Counted from the stretch's first letter, positions 1 to 7,229 are shown. The stretch is 7,520 bases of DNA from Planctomycetaceae bacterium (GCA_027080405.1 JALWSL010000197.1:1-7520); one strand, 5' to 3'. A program made the numbers and translations. Notes: generated by a model not told the origin, from the sequence alone.

Positions 1-1067
1 CGCGGGTAATCGTACAGAATGATCGGCTTTTTGAAGTGCTCTTCGGTTAAATATCGTTCATGTTCGGATTGCAGATCGTGTCCCCACTCAACCGGAAACT
101 CCCATTCTTTTTCTGCGGAGGCCAGAATCGAAACGGCATCGGTATAGCTGAGTCGATGGAATTCGTGGTCGAGAATATGATGCAGCGTTTCAAGAACGGT
201 CTTGTCAATTCGTAGATTGAAAAACTCCATATCTTCCGGGCATGTTTCCAAAACGTGGGAGATGACAGACTTGATGAAATCTTCAGCCAGTCGCATGTTG
301 TCATCCAGATCGGCGAAAGGGACTTCCGGTTCGACCATCCAGAATTCTGCCAGGTGCCGTGTCGTGTTCGAGTTCTCTGCCCGGAAGGTCGGGCCGAACG
401 TGTAACAGGGGCCAAGAGAAGTGGCGAAAATTTCCGCTTCGAGTTGCCCGCTGACAGTCAGCGAAGCCGGTTTGCCGAAGAAATCGTGTGAGTAATCGAT
501 CTCTGTCTGCAATCTCGCCAGCTTCGCCAGATCGAGCGTGGTGACGTGAAACATCTCACCGGCTCCTTCACAATCGCTGGTCGTGATGATCGGCGTGTGC
601 ACATTGATGAAACCGTTTTCCTGGAAAAAGCGATGAATCGCGAACGTGGCCGCATTGCGAACCCGGGCGATTGCCCCGAACGTATTCGATCGCGGCCGCA
701 GGTGGGCGATTTCTCTCAGGTATTCGAAGCTGTGCCGTTTTTTCTGCAGGGGAAACGTTTCCGGATCAGCCGTTCCGAGAACTTCCAGGTGTGTCGCATG
801 CAGTTCGATCCGCTGCCCTTTGCCGGGGGATTCTTTTACCGTTCCCGCAATTTTGAGGGCGGCTCCGGTGGTAACGAGTTTGATCGAATCCTCGTAGCCG
901 GGGACTTCTTTATCAACAACAATTTGCAGGTTGCGCATGCAACTGCCATCGTTCAGTTCGATGAACGAAAATCCCTGTTTGGAATCGCGGCGCGTCCGCA
1001 CCCAGCCGTGTACATCGAGTGATTCTTCCGGTTGGGAATTTTCCAGAATCGATTTGATCCGCAACAT
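1..1067 (-). CDS. asnS: Asparaginyl-tRNA synthetase, C-terminus cut by window edge
   Basis: This cytoplasmic class IIb aminoacyl-tRNA synthetase charges tRNA-Asn with asparagine using ATP. The frame stays open from ATG at 1067 to the left edge, giving 355 residues. Full-length bacterial enzymes have about 460, so roughly 110 C-terminal residues, including class II motif 3, lie outside. Residues 17-50 carry the start of the OB-fold anticodon-binding domain ([20 protein letters not shown]). Motif 1 lies around residues 135-160 ([15 protein letters not shown]). Motif 2 is very clear near residues 226-245 ([20 protein letters not shown]), with the catalytic-site arginine at R229. The segment [15 protein letters not shown] near the cut end is typical of AsnRS. 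These signatures separate it from AspRS and LysRS. The start is supported by GAGGGAG five bases upstream (1073-1079 on the minus strand). It is divergent from the cytochrome gene at 1212, so the two have separate promoters. Confidence 0.97.
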   Translation of the reverse strand, partial: MLRIKSILENSQPEESLDVHGWVRTRRDSKQGFSFIELNDGSCMRNLQIVVDKEVPGYEDSIKLVTTGAALKIAGTVKESPGKGQRIELHATHLEVLGTADPETFPLQKKRHSFEYLREIAHLRPRSNTFGAIARVRNAATFAIHRFFQENGFINVHTPIITTSDCEGAGEMFHVTTLDLAKLARLQTEIDYSHDFFGKPASLTVSGQLEAEIFATSLGPCYTFGPTFRAENSNTTRHLAEFWMVEPEVPFADLDDNMRLAEDFIKSVISHVLETCPEDMEFFNLRIDKTVLETLHHILDHEFHRLSYTDAVSILASAEKEWEFPVEWGHDLQSEHERYLTEEHFKKPIILYDYP

Positions 1068-1173
1068 CTTTGCTCCCTCAATAAATGACTTGATCCGGGC
1101 CTCATTCTAACGAGATGGCAATCTTTCACCACTCTGATTACACTAAAAAGAAGCGGGGGACAGACATCAAAAC

Positions 1174-1186
1174 GCATCGCGGATGC
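1174..1186. repeat. Small perfect hairpin upstream of the cytochrome gene
   Basis: GCATC-GCG-GATGC is a perfect 5-bp inverted repeat with a 3-base loop. It lies 25 bases before the ATG at 1212, within the 144-base divergent region 1068-1211. It could be a weak hairpin in the leader of the downstream gene or a protein-binding dyad. Arms of five bases can arise by chance, so no function is assigned. A TACAAT at 1189-1194 resembles a sigma-70 -10 box but has no good -35 partner. Otherwise the region shows only the two ribosome binding sites. Confidence 0.25.
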
Positions 1187-1211
1187 CTTACAATTACTGA
1201 CAGGGAAAGTA

Positions 1212-4200
1212 ATGATCCAAACATTATTGAATCTGATTCTTCTTGCACTGATTTTTGCCTGTTGTACGACGGAAGCCGTTTTTGCACAAACGGCGACTGC
1301 GGGCAAAGCGGTTTACAATTCTCAAGCGGAAGGGGAGGAGCCTCCCACGCCGATCGAGGCAGCGAAAATGATTACCGTGCCCGATGGTTTTCGGGTAACG
1401 CTGTTTGCGGGAGAGCCGGATGTTGCCCAGCCGATTTCAATGGAGACCGATGACCGCGGGCGTTTGTGGGTGAGTGAATGCTTCACTTACGCCAAGCATG
1501 GTTACGACGAAGAACTGCGGGATCAGTTGGTGATTCTTGAAGATACCGATGGCGACGGCGAACACGACGAGCGAAAAGTTTTCTGGGATCAGGGACTGCA
1601 ACTGACTTCGGTACTGCCCGGCACCAAAGGGTGCTGGATTCTGAATCATGGAACACTCGCCTGGCTGGCGGATGAAAATGGGGATGATCGAGCCGATGGC
1701 AATCCGCAAGTTGTTCTGGATGGGTTCAATTATCGGGAGGTCGGTCACAACATTGTTGGTGGAATGATTTGGGGGCCAGATGGCTGGATTTACGGTCGGC
1801 ACGGGATTCTTGCGACCTCTTTTGTGGGCAAGCCGGGGGATTCGCAGGCGGAGCGGACGAAATTGAATTGCAGCATCTGGCGATTTCATCCGCAGTCTCA
1901 TCGTTTTGAGGTGATCGCGCATGGAACGACCAACCCGTGGGGACTCGATTACAACGACTTTGGCGAATTCTTCTTCACCAACAACGTAACCGGACACGCC
2001 TGGCACGTTTTTCCGAATGCGCATTACGTTCGTATGTACGGAGCCGATTTCAATCCGCACTATTACGAGTTGATCGACCAACACGCAGACCACTATCATT
2101 GGGATCATTCTGTCAAGTGGACCGAAAGCAGAACCTCAACCGGCAAGCATGGCGAGTTGGGCGGCGGGCATTCGCATTGCGGCTTGATGATCTATCAGGG
2201 AGACAACTGGCCCGATCGATACCGCGGCCACATGTTCATGTGCAACACGCACGGTCGCCGGGTGAATCAGGATATTCCTGAACGGCAGGGAAGCGGGTAC
2301 GTCATCAAACATGGCAAGGATTTCCTGTTTGCCAATCAGCCATGGTTCCGTGGCGTGAATATGATTTACGGGCCAGACGGCGGCGTCTATTTAAGTGACT
2401 GGACCGATCTGGGCGAATGCCACGATCACGACGGCGTGCATCGAACTTCTGGACGCATCTACAAAATCACCTACGGGAAACCAAACCCATCTTCCGGCGA
2501 CGATCTTTCGGCAAAAAGTCTGGATGAACTCGTCGAACTGCAGCTTCACAAAAATGACTGGTACGTTCGCCATGCGCGCAGAATATTGGTAGATCGCAAA
2601 CTGGCTGGTGAAGATCTTCGTTCTGTCATTCCAACGCTGAAGAAAATGGCGAAAGCGAATCCCGATCTCACCCGACAGTTACGAGCCATCTGGCTGCTTT
2701 ACTCTCTTGGTGAATTTTCACAGGCGGATCAGATGGCATTGCTGAAAAGCGGGAATGAATACAAGAGGGTTTGGGGCGTCCGCCTGCTCAGCAATGATGA
2801 ACGCCTTTCGGCGGACGTTGCCCGCTCGTTTATTGATCTGGCCAAACGGGAGGAGTCGCCATTCGTGCGGCTGTATCTTGCCTCGGCGCTGTTCAAAATG
2901 TCTGGCAAAGAGTGCTTCGAGTTGGCGAACATATTGTGCTCTCACGCAGAAGATGCAAGCGATCACAACTTGCCTCTGCTGATCTGGTACGGCATCGAGC
3001 CGACTGTTGCCAGCCATCCAGAAGCTGCATTGAAACTGATGCGGCGTTCAAACATTCCCCTCATCCAGAAGTTCCTTGCAAGACGGTTGATGCATGAAAA
3101 CAGAGAGGACAGCCCGGTCACAAAACAGTTGGCAGCGGCATTGATCCAGCCGAACGCCAGCGACGATTTTCGCCTGAACCTTCTGGAAGGAATGACCGCA
3201 GCGACCAGAGGTTGGCGAAAGACACCCGCTCCTGCGAATTGGGGAAAGGTGAATGGCGAACTGATGGCATCTTCCAACAAAAGCATACAGGAAATGACAC
3301 GGGAACTTTCCGTCGTTTTTGGCGATGGCCGGGCAATGGATGACCTGCAGAAATTGGTAACCGATACCGAAGCCACGCCGATCGAAAGAAGAAACGCGTT
3401 GGAAATTCTGATCTCCAGCCAGCCGGAGGGGTTGCTGGAGCTGCTCAAGAAAAGTGTTACTGATAAAATTCTGGAAGATGTCGCTGCACGCGGACTGGCA
3501 GGTTTCGATGACCCGCAAATTCCGCGATTATTGCTCAGTCGATTTTACCGATTCCGCAAAGAGACCAAGGCCGCTGCGTTGGATACCTTCTGCTCCCGGA
3601 AAGAATTCGCCCGGTTTTTGCTGGAGCAACTCAAACTCAAAAACAACAATCCGGTCGATGCGTCCCTTTCTGCTTCGCAGGCAAGACAGATCGCGAGTTT
3701 CAATGATCCCGCCCTCAATAAACTGCTGGCGGAAGTTTGGGGGAGACTGGGTACTACCGATGCCGAAAAGCAGAAACGGATTGCAACCCTCAAGGAAAAA
3801 ATGACGCCTGCCGTGCTTGCTAAAGCGAATCTTTCACAGGGCAGGGCGTTGTTTGAAAAGAATTGTGCGACCTGTCATCGCCTGTTCGATTCCGGAAAAA
3901 ATATCGGCCCGAATTTGACCGGTTCCAACCGCGACAGTATCGATTATCTGCTCGTCAACATCATCTCGCCTTCTTCAGTGGTGCCGAATCAATACAAGAT
4001 TTCGACGATTCTGCTGGAAAGCGGACAGGTGCTTAATGGAGTTGTTGTCAGCAAAACAGACAAGTCGGTGACGGTTCAAACTGAAAAGGAATTGCTGAAT
4101 CTGGACGCCGAGAGTATCGAACTGATCAAGCCATCTGAATTCTCGCTGATGCCGAACGGCCTGATAGAAAAATTCAGCGAGGAACAAATCCGCGATCTGC

Positions 4201-4247
4201 TCGGTTACCTGCAATCAAAACAGCAAGTCGCAATGCCTGCCGAGTAG
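1212..4247 (+). CDS. Secreted PVC-type membrane-bound dehydrogenase with helical repeats and C-terminal cytochrome c domain
   Basis: This is a predicted periplasmic oxidoreductase of 1011 residues. Residues 1-25 form a signal peptide, with likely cleavage after VFA-25. Residues about 56-422 match the planctomycete/verrucomicrobial 'putative membrane-bound dehydrogenase' propeller (TIGR02604-like), related to PQQ-dependent sugar dehydrogenases. Visible motifs are GFRVTLFAGEPD (59-70), acidic DxDxDG-type loops at D111-D119 and D154-D162, a His-rich stretch at H291-H299, and GGGHSHCG (317-324). Residues about 430-870 are helical and HEAT-like. Residues about 874-1005 are a TIGR02603-type haem-binding domain with C885-A-T-C888-H889 and a likely distal haem ligand at M980. 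The expected activity is oxidation of a sugar or other alcohol with electrons passing to the haem; the substrate cannot be told. ATG 1212 is the first in-frame ATG and follows AGGGA at 1202-1206. Length and domain order are normal for the family. Family assignment is firm, the reaction is inferred. Confidence 0.93.
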   Translation: MIQTLLNLILLALIFACCTTEAVFAQTATAGKAVYNSQAEGEEPPTPIEAAKMITVPDGFRVTLFAGEPDVAQPISMETDDRGRLWVSECFTYAKHGYDEELRDQLVILEDTDGDGEHDERKVFWDQGLQLTSVLPGTKGCWILNHGTLAWLADENGDDRADGNPQVVLDGFNYREVGHNIVGGMIWGPDGWIYGRHGILATSFVGKPGDSQAERTKLNCSIWRFHPQSHRFEVIAHGTTNPWGLDYNDFGEFFFTNNVTGHAWHVFPNAHYVRMYGADFNPHYYELIDQHADHYHWDHSVKWTESRTSTGKHGELGGGHSHCGLMIYQGDNWPDRYRGHMFMCNTHGRRVNQDIPERQGSGYVIKHGKDFLFANQPWFRGVNMIYGPDGGVYLSDWTDLGECHDHDGVHRTSGRIYKITYGKPNPSSGDDLSAKSLDELVELQLHKNDWYVRHARRILVDRKLAGEDLRSVIPTLKKMAKANPDLTRQLRAIWLLYSLGEFSQADQMALLKSGNEYKRVWGVRLLSNDERLSADVARSFIDLAKREESPFVRLYLASALFKMSGKECFELANILCSHAEDASDHNLPLLIWYGIEPTVASHPEAALKLMRRSNIPLIQKFLARRLMHENREDSPVTKQLAAALIQPNASDDFRLNLLEGMTAATRGWRKTPAPANWGKVNGELMASSNKSIQEMTRELSVVFGDGRAMDDLQKLVTDTEATPIERRNALEILISSQPEGLLELLKKSVTDKILEDVAARGLAGFDDPQIPRLLLSRFYRFRKETKAAALDTFCSRKEFARFLLEQLKLKNNNPVDASLSASQARQIASFNDPALNKLLAEVWGRLGTTDAEKQKRIATLKEKMTPAVLAKANLSQGRALFEKNCATCHRLFDSGKNIGPNLTGSNRDSIDYLLVNIISPSSVVPNQYKISTILLESGQVLNGVVVSKTDKSVTVQTEKELLNLDAESIELIKPSEFSLMPNGLIEKFSEEQIRDLLGYLQSKQQVAMPAE

Positions 4248-4304
4248 GACGGGCAATATTCACGACATCACAGGACGCCCCTGACAGATGGAGCAAGGTG
4301 AAAT

Positions 4305-4376
4305 GCCATCGGTGGCGGCAGGAGCCGTAGTGTGGCGAGTGCGCCTCATCGGGAGCACGGCAACGCGGTGCCTGCC
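4305..4376. repeat. Nested inverted repeats in intergenic gap; candidate dispersed element or structured RNA
   Basis: The 213-base gap 4248-4460 has no convincing gene but holds dense short inverted repeats. GCCA-TCGG-TGGC forms a hairpin at 4305-4316. Immediately after it, three pairings nest inside one another: GGCAGG (4317-4322) with CCTGCC (4371-4376), GCCGT (4324-4328) with ACGGC (4357-4361), and GGCG (4334-4337) with CGCC (4342-4345) around the loop AGTG. No T-run follows, so a simple intrinsic terminator for the cytochrome gene is unlikely. The look is that of a REP- or MITE-like intergenic repeat, but copy number cannot be judged from one window. The pairings are seen directly; the identity is inferred. 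Confidence 0.45.
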
Positions 4377-4460
4377 ATGCAGACCATGTTTGTGTAGAGG
4401 GAAGATAAACATGCTGCATTTGGTGAATTTCTGAAACGGCTCGCTTGGCGATAGGGGGAT

Positions 4461-4928
4461 GTGTTCGAAATGGGGAATCGAAAATCCGAAGCTGAATCGG
4501 AAAGAGAAACCAAAGAGGGCGGATCAGGCGAGCAGGCATCGGCCGAAACAGATGCGCAATCGCTGACGTCTCGAGATCAGAAAATTGTTGTCGGGGTCTG
4601 CCTGTTTCTACTTTTATGGGCGGGTTGGCGATGGGTGGATCTCTCGCGGTGGGGAGAAGCAGAGATTGAGGTGCACAGGCTCTCTGCAATGAAATCTTCC
4701 TACCTGATCGATATCAACGAAGCGAACTGGCTTGAATACGCCATGCTGGATGGTGTCGGGGAAGTGCTCGCCAAAAGAATTGTCCTGTATCGTGAAAAGC
4801 ACGGCCCCTTTTCTGCAGTGGAAGATTTGAGAAACGTAAAAGGGATCGGAAAGAAAACATTCAAAAAAATCGAGCCACATCTGGTTATGCGCAAATCGCC
4901 TGATCGCACCAAAAGCCAGAACCGCTAA
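4461..4928 (+). CDS. Membrane-anchored ComEA-type helix-hairpin-helix DNA-binding protein
   Basis: This is a small protein of 155 residues (152 if ATG 4470 is the true start). Residues 1-40 are acidic, polar and probably disordered. Residues about 41-59 (KIVVGVCLFLLLWAGWRWV) form one membrane-spanning helix, which would place the C-terminal part outside the inner membrane. Residues about 84-142 are a ComEA-type tandem helix-hairpin-helix domain: DINEANWLEY starts it, DGVGEVLAKRI (97-107) is the first hairpin, HGPFSAVEDL (114-123) links them, and VKGIGKKTFKKI (126-137) is the second. In naturally transformable bacteria ComEA binds incoming double-stranded DNA at the membrane; that role here is inferred from the family alone, as no other competence gene is in the window. 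The start is uncertain: GTG 4461 sits only 2 bases after AGGGGG (4453-4458), while ATG 4470 is 11 bases after it. A basic tail follows the domain. Confidence 0.88.
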   Translation: MFEMGNRKSEAESERETKEGGSGEQASAETDAQSLTSRDQKIVVGVCLFLLLWAGWRWVDLSRWGEAEIEVHRLSAMKSSYLIDINEANWLEYAMLDGVGEVLAKRIVLYREKHGPFSAVEDLRNVKGIGKKTFKKIEPHLVMRKSPDRTKSQNR

Positions 4929-4951
4929 GAAAGAGGCTTTGCAGAATCGGC

Positions 4952-4985
4952 AAAAGAAAAAGCATCCCCACTTCGAGGATGCTTT
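4952..4985 (-). terminator. Rho-independent terminator between convergent genes, mainly for the YHS-like gene
   Basis: AAAGCATCC (4959-4967) pairs perfectly with GGATGCTTT (4977-4985) around a 9-base loop. Read on the minus strand, the stem is followed by a run of U with a single C (complement of 4952-4961), the standard terminator form. It lies about 50 bases past the stop of the minus-strand gene at 5036-5479. On the plus strand it sits 31 bases past the ComEA-type gene, but the bases after the stem are less U-rich, so it may end that transcript only weakly. Confidence 0.85.
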
Positions 4986-5035
4986 CGCTGTTGTTATTTA
5001 CCGTTATCTACCGGTCTTATCGAGGCTGCCAAGGA

Positions 5036-5479
5036 CTACTTCCCGGAGACCTTGAAGGCCTTTTTGAATGCTTTTTCGCCGAATACGAAGTCGACCTGTT
5101 CGTCTCCCTGTTTGGCGACTGCCTTGCCCTTGCAATTATTGCAGCAGAAACAGACCTTTGCCCCGGCGACGGTGATCGCAGTCGAACCATTCAGTTTACC
5201 ACCGGTCAATGGGCAGCATTTCTGTTTCGCCTGCTTGGTGGCAACCAATTGTGCATTGGCACGAGCGGCAAACTTGGCCGGATCTTTGCTGAATGCCTTT
5301 TTGCAGTTGCCGCAACAGAAATAGACGGTACCTCCATTGTACTCAACGTGCTGGCCAGCCTGGGCGGGTTTCTTTTTGGCAACGGGACATTTGGCGTTGG
5401 AGAGATCGATATCTGCAGCATTGGCAGAGACCGTCAAGAGGCTTATCACAGCCAGACTCAAGAAAATTCGACGCAACAT
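5036..5479 (-). CDS. Exported cysteine-rich protein with two YHS-like modules
   Basis: This is a predicted exported protein of 147 residues. Residues 1-21 are a classic signal peptide (two arginines, a hydrophobic core, then SANA before the mature end). The mature part contains two similar modules. Module 1 runs from KCPV (C31) to VYFCCGNCKKAF (52-63) and then KDPAKF, the YHS-domain pattern. Module 2 runs from CCPLTGGKLNG (88-98) to VCFCCNNCKGKA (109-120). Cysteines are C31, C55, C56, C59, C88, C89, C110, C112, C113 and C116, arranged as expected for metal binding. YHS/TRASH-like domains are linked to copper and other soft-metal handling, but the ligand here is unknown. The tail (121-147) is lysine- and phenylalanine-rich. 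ATG 5479 is chosen over an upstream in-frame ATG at 5614 because it begins the signal peptide and follows AAAGGAG by eight bases. It is convergent with the ComEA-type gene and divergent from the kinase gene. Confidence 0.88.
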   Translation of the reverse strand: MLRRIFLSLAVISLLTVSANAADIDLSNAKCPVAKKKPAQAGQHVEYNGGTVYFCCGNCKKAFSKDPAKFAARANAQLVATKQAKQKCCPLTGGKLNGSTAITVAGAKVCFCCNNCKGKAVAKQGDEQVDFVFGEKAFKKAFKVSGK

Positions 5480-5520
5480 GGGGAAAGCTCCTTTGGTAAG
5501 AACAGTCAGGATTGTGCCCA

Positions 5521-5565
5521 TTCGGGTTTTAAGAGAAGAAACGACTCCCCAACACAAAACCCGAA
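5521..5565 (-). promoter_or_regulatory. Perfect 10+10 base inverted repeat in the leader of the YHS-like gene
   Basis: TTCGGGTTTT (5521-5530) is an exact reverse complement of AAAACCCGAA (5556-5565), with 25 bases between. The near arm is 41 bases from the ATG at 5479. If transcribed, it would form a ten-pair stem just before the ribosome binding site. If it acts as DNA, the arms are two half-sites about 35 bases apart. No U-run follows on the minus strand, so it is not a simple terminator. The repeat is seen directly; a regulatory role is inferred. Confidence 0.5.
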
Positions 5566-5671
5566 GATGCAATAGGGTCAGAAAGCTGAAATCGCTTTCA
5601 CGCAGGTAATTCACAATTCACGATACTCCTCACAGATAACTCATTCAAGCAACTCGTCCATATTTTAGGTC

Positions 5672-5685
5672 GGTTTCGGGAAACC
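5672..5685. repeat. Perfect 6+6 base dyad upstream of the kinase gene
   Basis: GGTTTC-GG-GAAACC is a compact dyad with six-base arms and a two-base spacer, ending 158 bases before the kinase ATG. The shape resembles an operator for a dimeric regulator. It does not match the GCGNC-type half-sites described for RegA/PrrA. Function is unknown. Confidence 0.3.
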
Positions 5686-5843
5686 ACACAATTCTGGACT
5701 TGAATATCCGCTAACGCCTGTGAAGCAACAATATGACGGTAACTTCATACATCAAGGGGAATCTGTTAGCTTACTCACAGTTCCAAAAATTTGACGATTC
5801 TTGAATCAAACTCACTTCCTGGGTGTTCGCCCAAGGCGGGTCC

Positions 5844-7229
5844 ATGAAAACGACCGCTGATTCCAACACGAAAGCTGCTGAACTCTCGCAACAGCAGGGG
5901 GCAGTTGCCATTCCGCCCGGCACGATCGGTATCCATTGGTTTATTACCCTGCGCTGGGTAGCCGTGTTGGGGCAGTTGTTGGTTGTTTTGGTTGTCAATT
6001 ATTTTTTTGCAGTACCTCTGGAGTTGCTCCCCCTTGCGGCGGCCATAGGCGTAACAGCGCTAAGCAACTTCTTGTTGACCGCCTGGTTTTTACGGGCCCA
6101 CGATCCGCTGGAGGAACGGGAGCGTTCGCGATTATGGTCTGCCATATTTTCCGCGGTGATGGCTGTCGACCTGCTTCTGTTAACGGCCATGCTGTATTTC
6201 AGTGGAGGGCCGGGGAATCCATTCTGGATTTTTTATTTTGTCAATCTCTGTCTGGTGGGCATCGAACTGTCTGCTCCAGTCGCCTGGAGCCTGAATTTTC
6301 TCGCAATTTTCTGCTATGCTTTCCTGTTGTACGACCACCATCCGTTGCAGGTTGCGGTGTTTCAGGATTACCTTCCCGCTATCCGGAAGACCGGCGTCAT
6401 CACGTTGGCGCATAATGGTGCCCTGTGCGCGTTTATTACATGTGCTTCGGTTATCATCTTCTTTTCCACTTTCATCACCGGGAAACTGAGAAGGCGGGAA
6501 ATACTGATCCGCGATTTGGAAGCCAAGCGGATTCGTGGCGAAAAACTGGAGGCGCTGGGCACGCTGGCAGCCGGGGCAGCGCACGAGTTGTCAACTCCTT
6601 TGGGCTCCATTGCGATTATCGCGGGAGAAATACAGCACAGCCTCAGCGTTTCGCGATCGCAGCAGGACGAGGCGAACCATTCCCACCTGATGGAAGATAT
6701 CGCCCTGATCCGCTCGGAACTGGATCGTTGTCGATTCATTCTGAATCATATGTCTGCCCAGGCAGGAGAAGAAACGATCGAAAAAAAGGATTCCCTGACG
6801 GGAAAGGAGTTGCTGGATCTGATTATGAAAGAGGTCAAGCAGCCCTCGCGTGTCATCACTTCTCTTTCCCCGGAAGCGGAATCCTGTCGAGTTCGCGTCA
6901 GCCCGTATGTCACGGCTCAGGCACTGCGGGGAACAATCAAGAATGCCCTGGAAGCCTCTCCCCCCCATGCAAATGTACGGGTGAAACTTGATTGCGAAAA
7001 CGGTATGCTTGTTCTCACCGTAATCGACGCAGGGGATGGTATTCCGGATCAAATTCTCTCTCGCATTGGCGAACCATTCTTTACCACCAAGCGGACAGGC
7101 AAAGGAATGGGACTGGGGGTTTTTCTGGCTCGGACAGTTGTCGAAAGATTGGGAGGAACGATGCAAATCGACTCCACCAAAGATCGGGGAACAACCGTTG
7201 TGTGTCGAATTCCATGCCAAACCGGGTGA
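5844..7229 (+). CDS. regB: RegB/PrrB/ActS-family redox-sensing membrane histidine kinase
   Basis: This is an inner-membrane sensor kinase of 461 residues, close to the family's usual length. Residues about 30-213 hold six predicted membrane segments (about 33-55, 60-83, 98-119, 127-143, 145-163, 190-213), beginning with the family-like LRWVAVLGQ (36-44). GGPGNPF (121-127) matches the GGxxNPF quinone-site motif that marks RegB proteins. The H-box is AAHELSTPLGSIAIIAGEI with phospho-acceptor H247. C296 in DRCRFIL corresponds to the redox-active cysteine of Rhodobacter RegB (Cys265). The ATP-binding domain shows N-box N367, G1 box D395-A-G-D-G399, FFTTK, and G2 box G419-K-G-M-G-L-G425. RegB family kinases control respiration, photosynthesis and carbon or nitrogen genes by sensing quinone and thiol redox state; targets here are unknown. 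ATG 5844 is chosen because AAGG lies seven bases upstream; an in-frame GTG at 5823 would add seven residues. No response regulator is adjacent. The symbol is by family, not proven orthology. Confidence 0.92.
   Translation: MKTTADSNTKAAELSQQQGAVAIPPGTIGIHWFITLRWVAVLGQLLVVLVVNYFFAVPLELLPLAAAIGVTALSNFLLTAWFLRAHDPLEERERSRLWSAIFSAVMAVDLLLLTAMLYFSGGPGNPFWIFYFVNLCLVGIELSAPVAWSLNFLAIFCYAFLLYDHHPLQVAVFQDYLPAIRKTGVITLAHNGALCAFITCASVIIFFSTFITGKLRRREILIRDLEAKRIRGEKLEALGTLAAGAAHELSTPLGSIAIIAGEIQHSLSVSRSQQDEANHSHLMEDIALIRSELDRCRFILNHMSAQAGEETIEKKDSLTGKELLDLIMKEVKQPSRVITSLSPEAESCRVRVSPYVTAQALRGTIKNALEASPPHANVRVKLDCENGMLVLTVIDAGDGIPDQILSRIGEPFFTTKRTGKGMGLGVFLARTVVERLGGTMQIDSTKDRGTTVVCRIPCQTG

Larger units (their letters stand above)
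5480..5843. other. Divergent intergenic region between the YHS-like and RegB-like genes
   Basis: These 364 bases hold no convincing gene. The section next to the YHS-like gene contains that gene's AAAGGAG ribosome binding site (minus strand) and the long inverted repeat at 5521-5565. A weaker stem GAAAGC/GCTTTC is at 5581-5599. The section next to the kinase gene contains the dyad at 5672-5685 and another, GATTC-TT-GAATC, at 5796-5807, which ends 36 bases before the kinase ATG. Promoters for both genes must lie here or near here, but I see no pair of -35 and -10 boxes close enough to consensus to call. Confidence 0.6.

Noticed and set aside
546..1022. Plus-strand open frame of 158 codons
   Set aside because: It is antisense to the N-terminal half of asnS, whose motifs are unmistakable.
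1189..1194. TACAAT as a -10 promoter box for the dehydrogenase/cytochrome gene
   Set aside because: No acceptable -35 box lies 16-18 bases upstream, and the implied leader would be only about 11 bases.
1254..1265. Possible lipoprotein signal (IFAC at residues 14-17 of the dehydrogenase/cytochrome)
   Set aside because: Phenylalanine at the -2 position and the lack of basic residues do not fit a lipobox; cleavage after VFA is a better fit.
1437..2108. Long minus-strand open frame (223 codons) inside the dehydrogenase/cytochrome gene
   Set aside because: It is fully antisense to a recognised propeller domain, has no recognisable motif, and looks like a frame shadow.
4979..5575. Plus-strand open frame of 198 codons
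   Set aside because: It begins inside the terminator and lies antisense to the YHS-like gene, which has a signal peptide, a ribosome binding site and domain motifs.
5480..5614. 45-codon N-terminal extension of the YHS-like gene from ATG 5614
   Set aside because: It would bury the signal peptide, contains the inverted repeat, and lacks the good ribosome binding site found before ATG 5479.
5791..5796. TTGACG as a -35 box for the kinase gene
   Set aside because: No -10-like hexamer follows at 16-18 bases.
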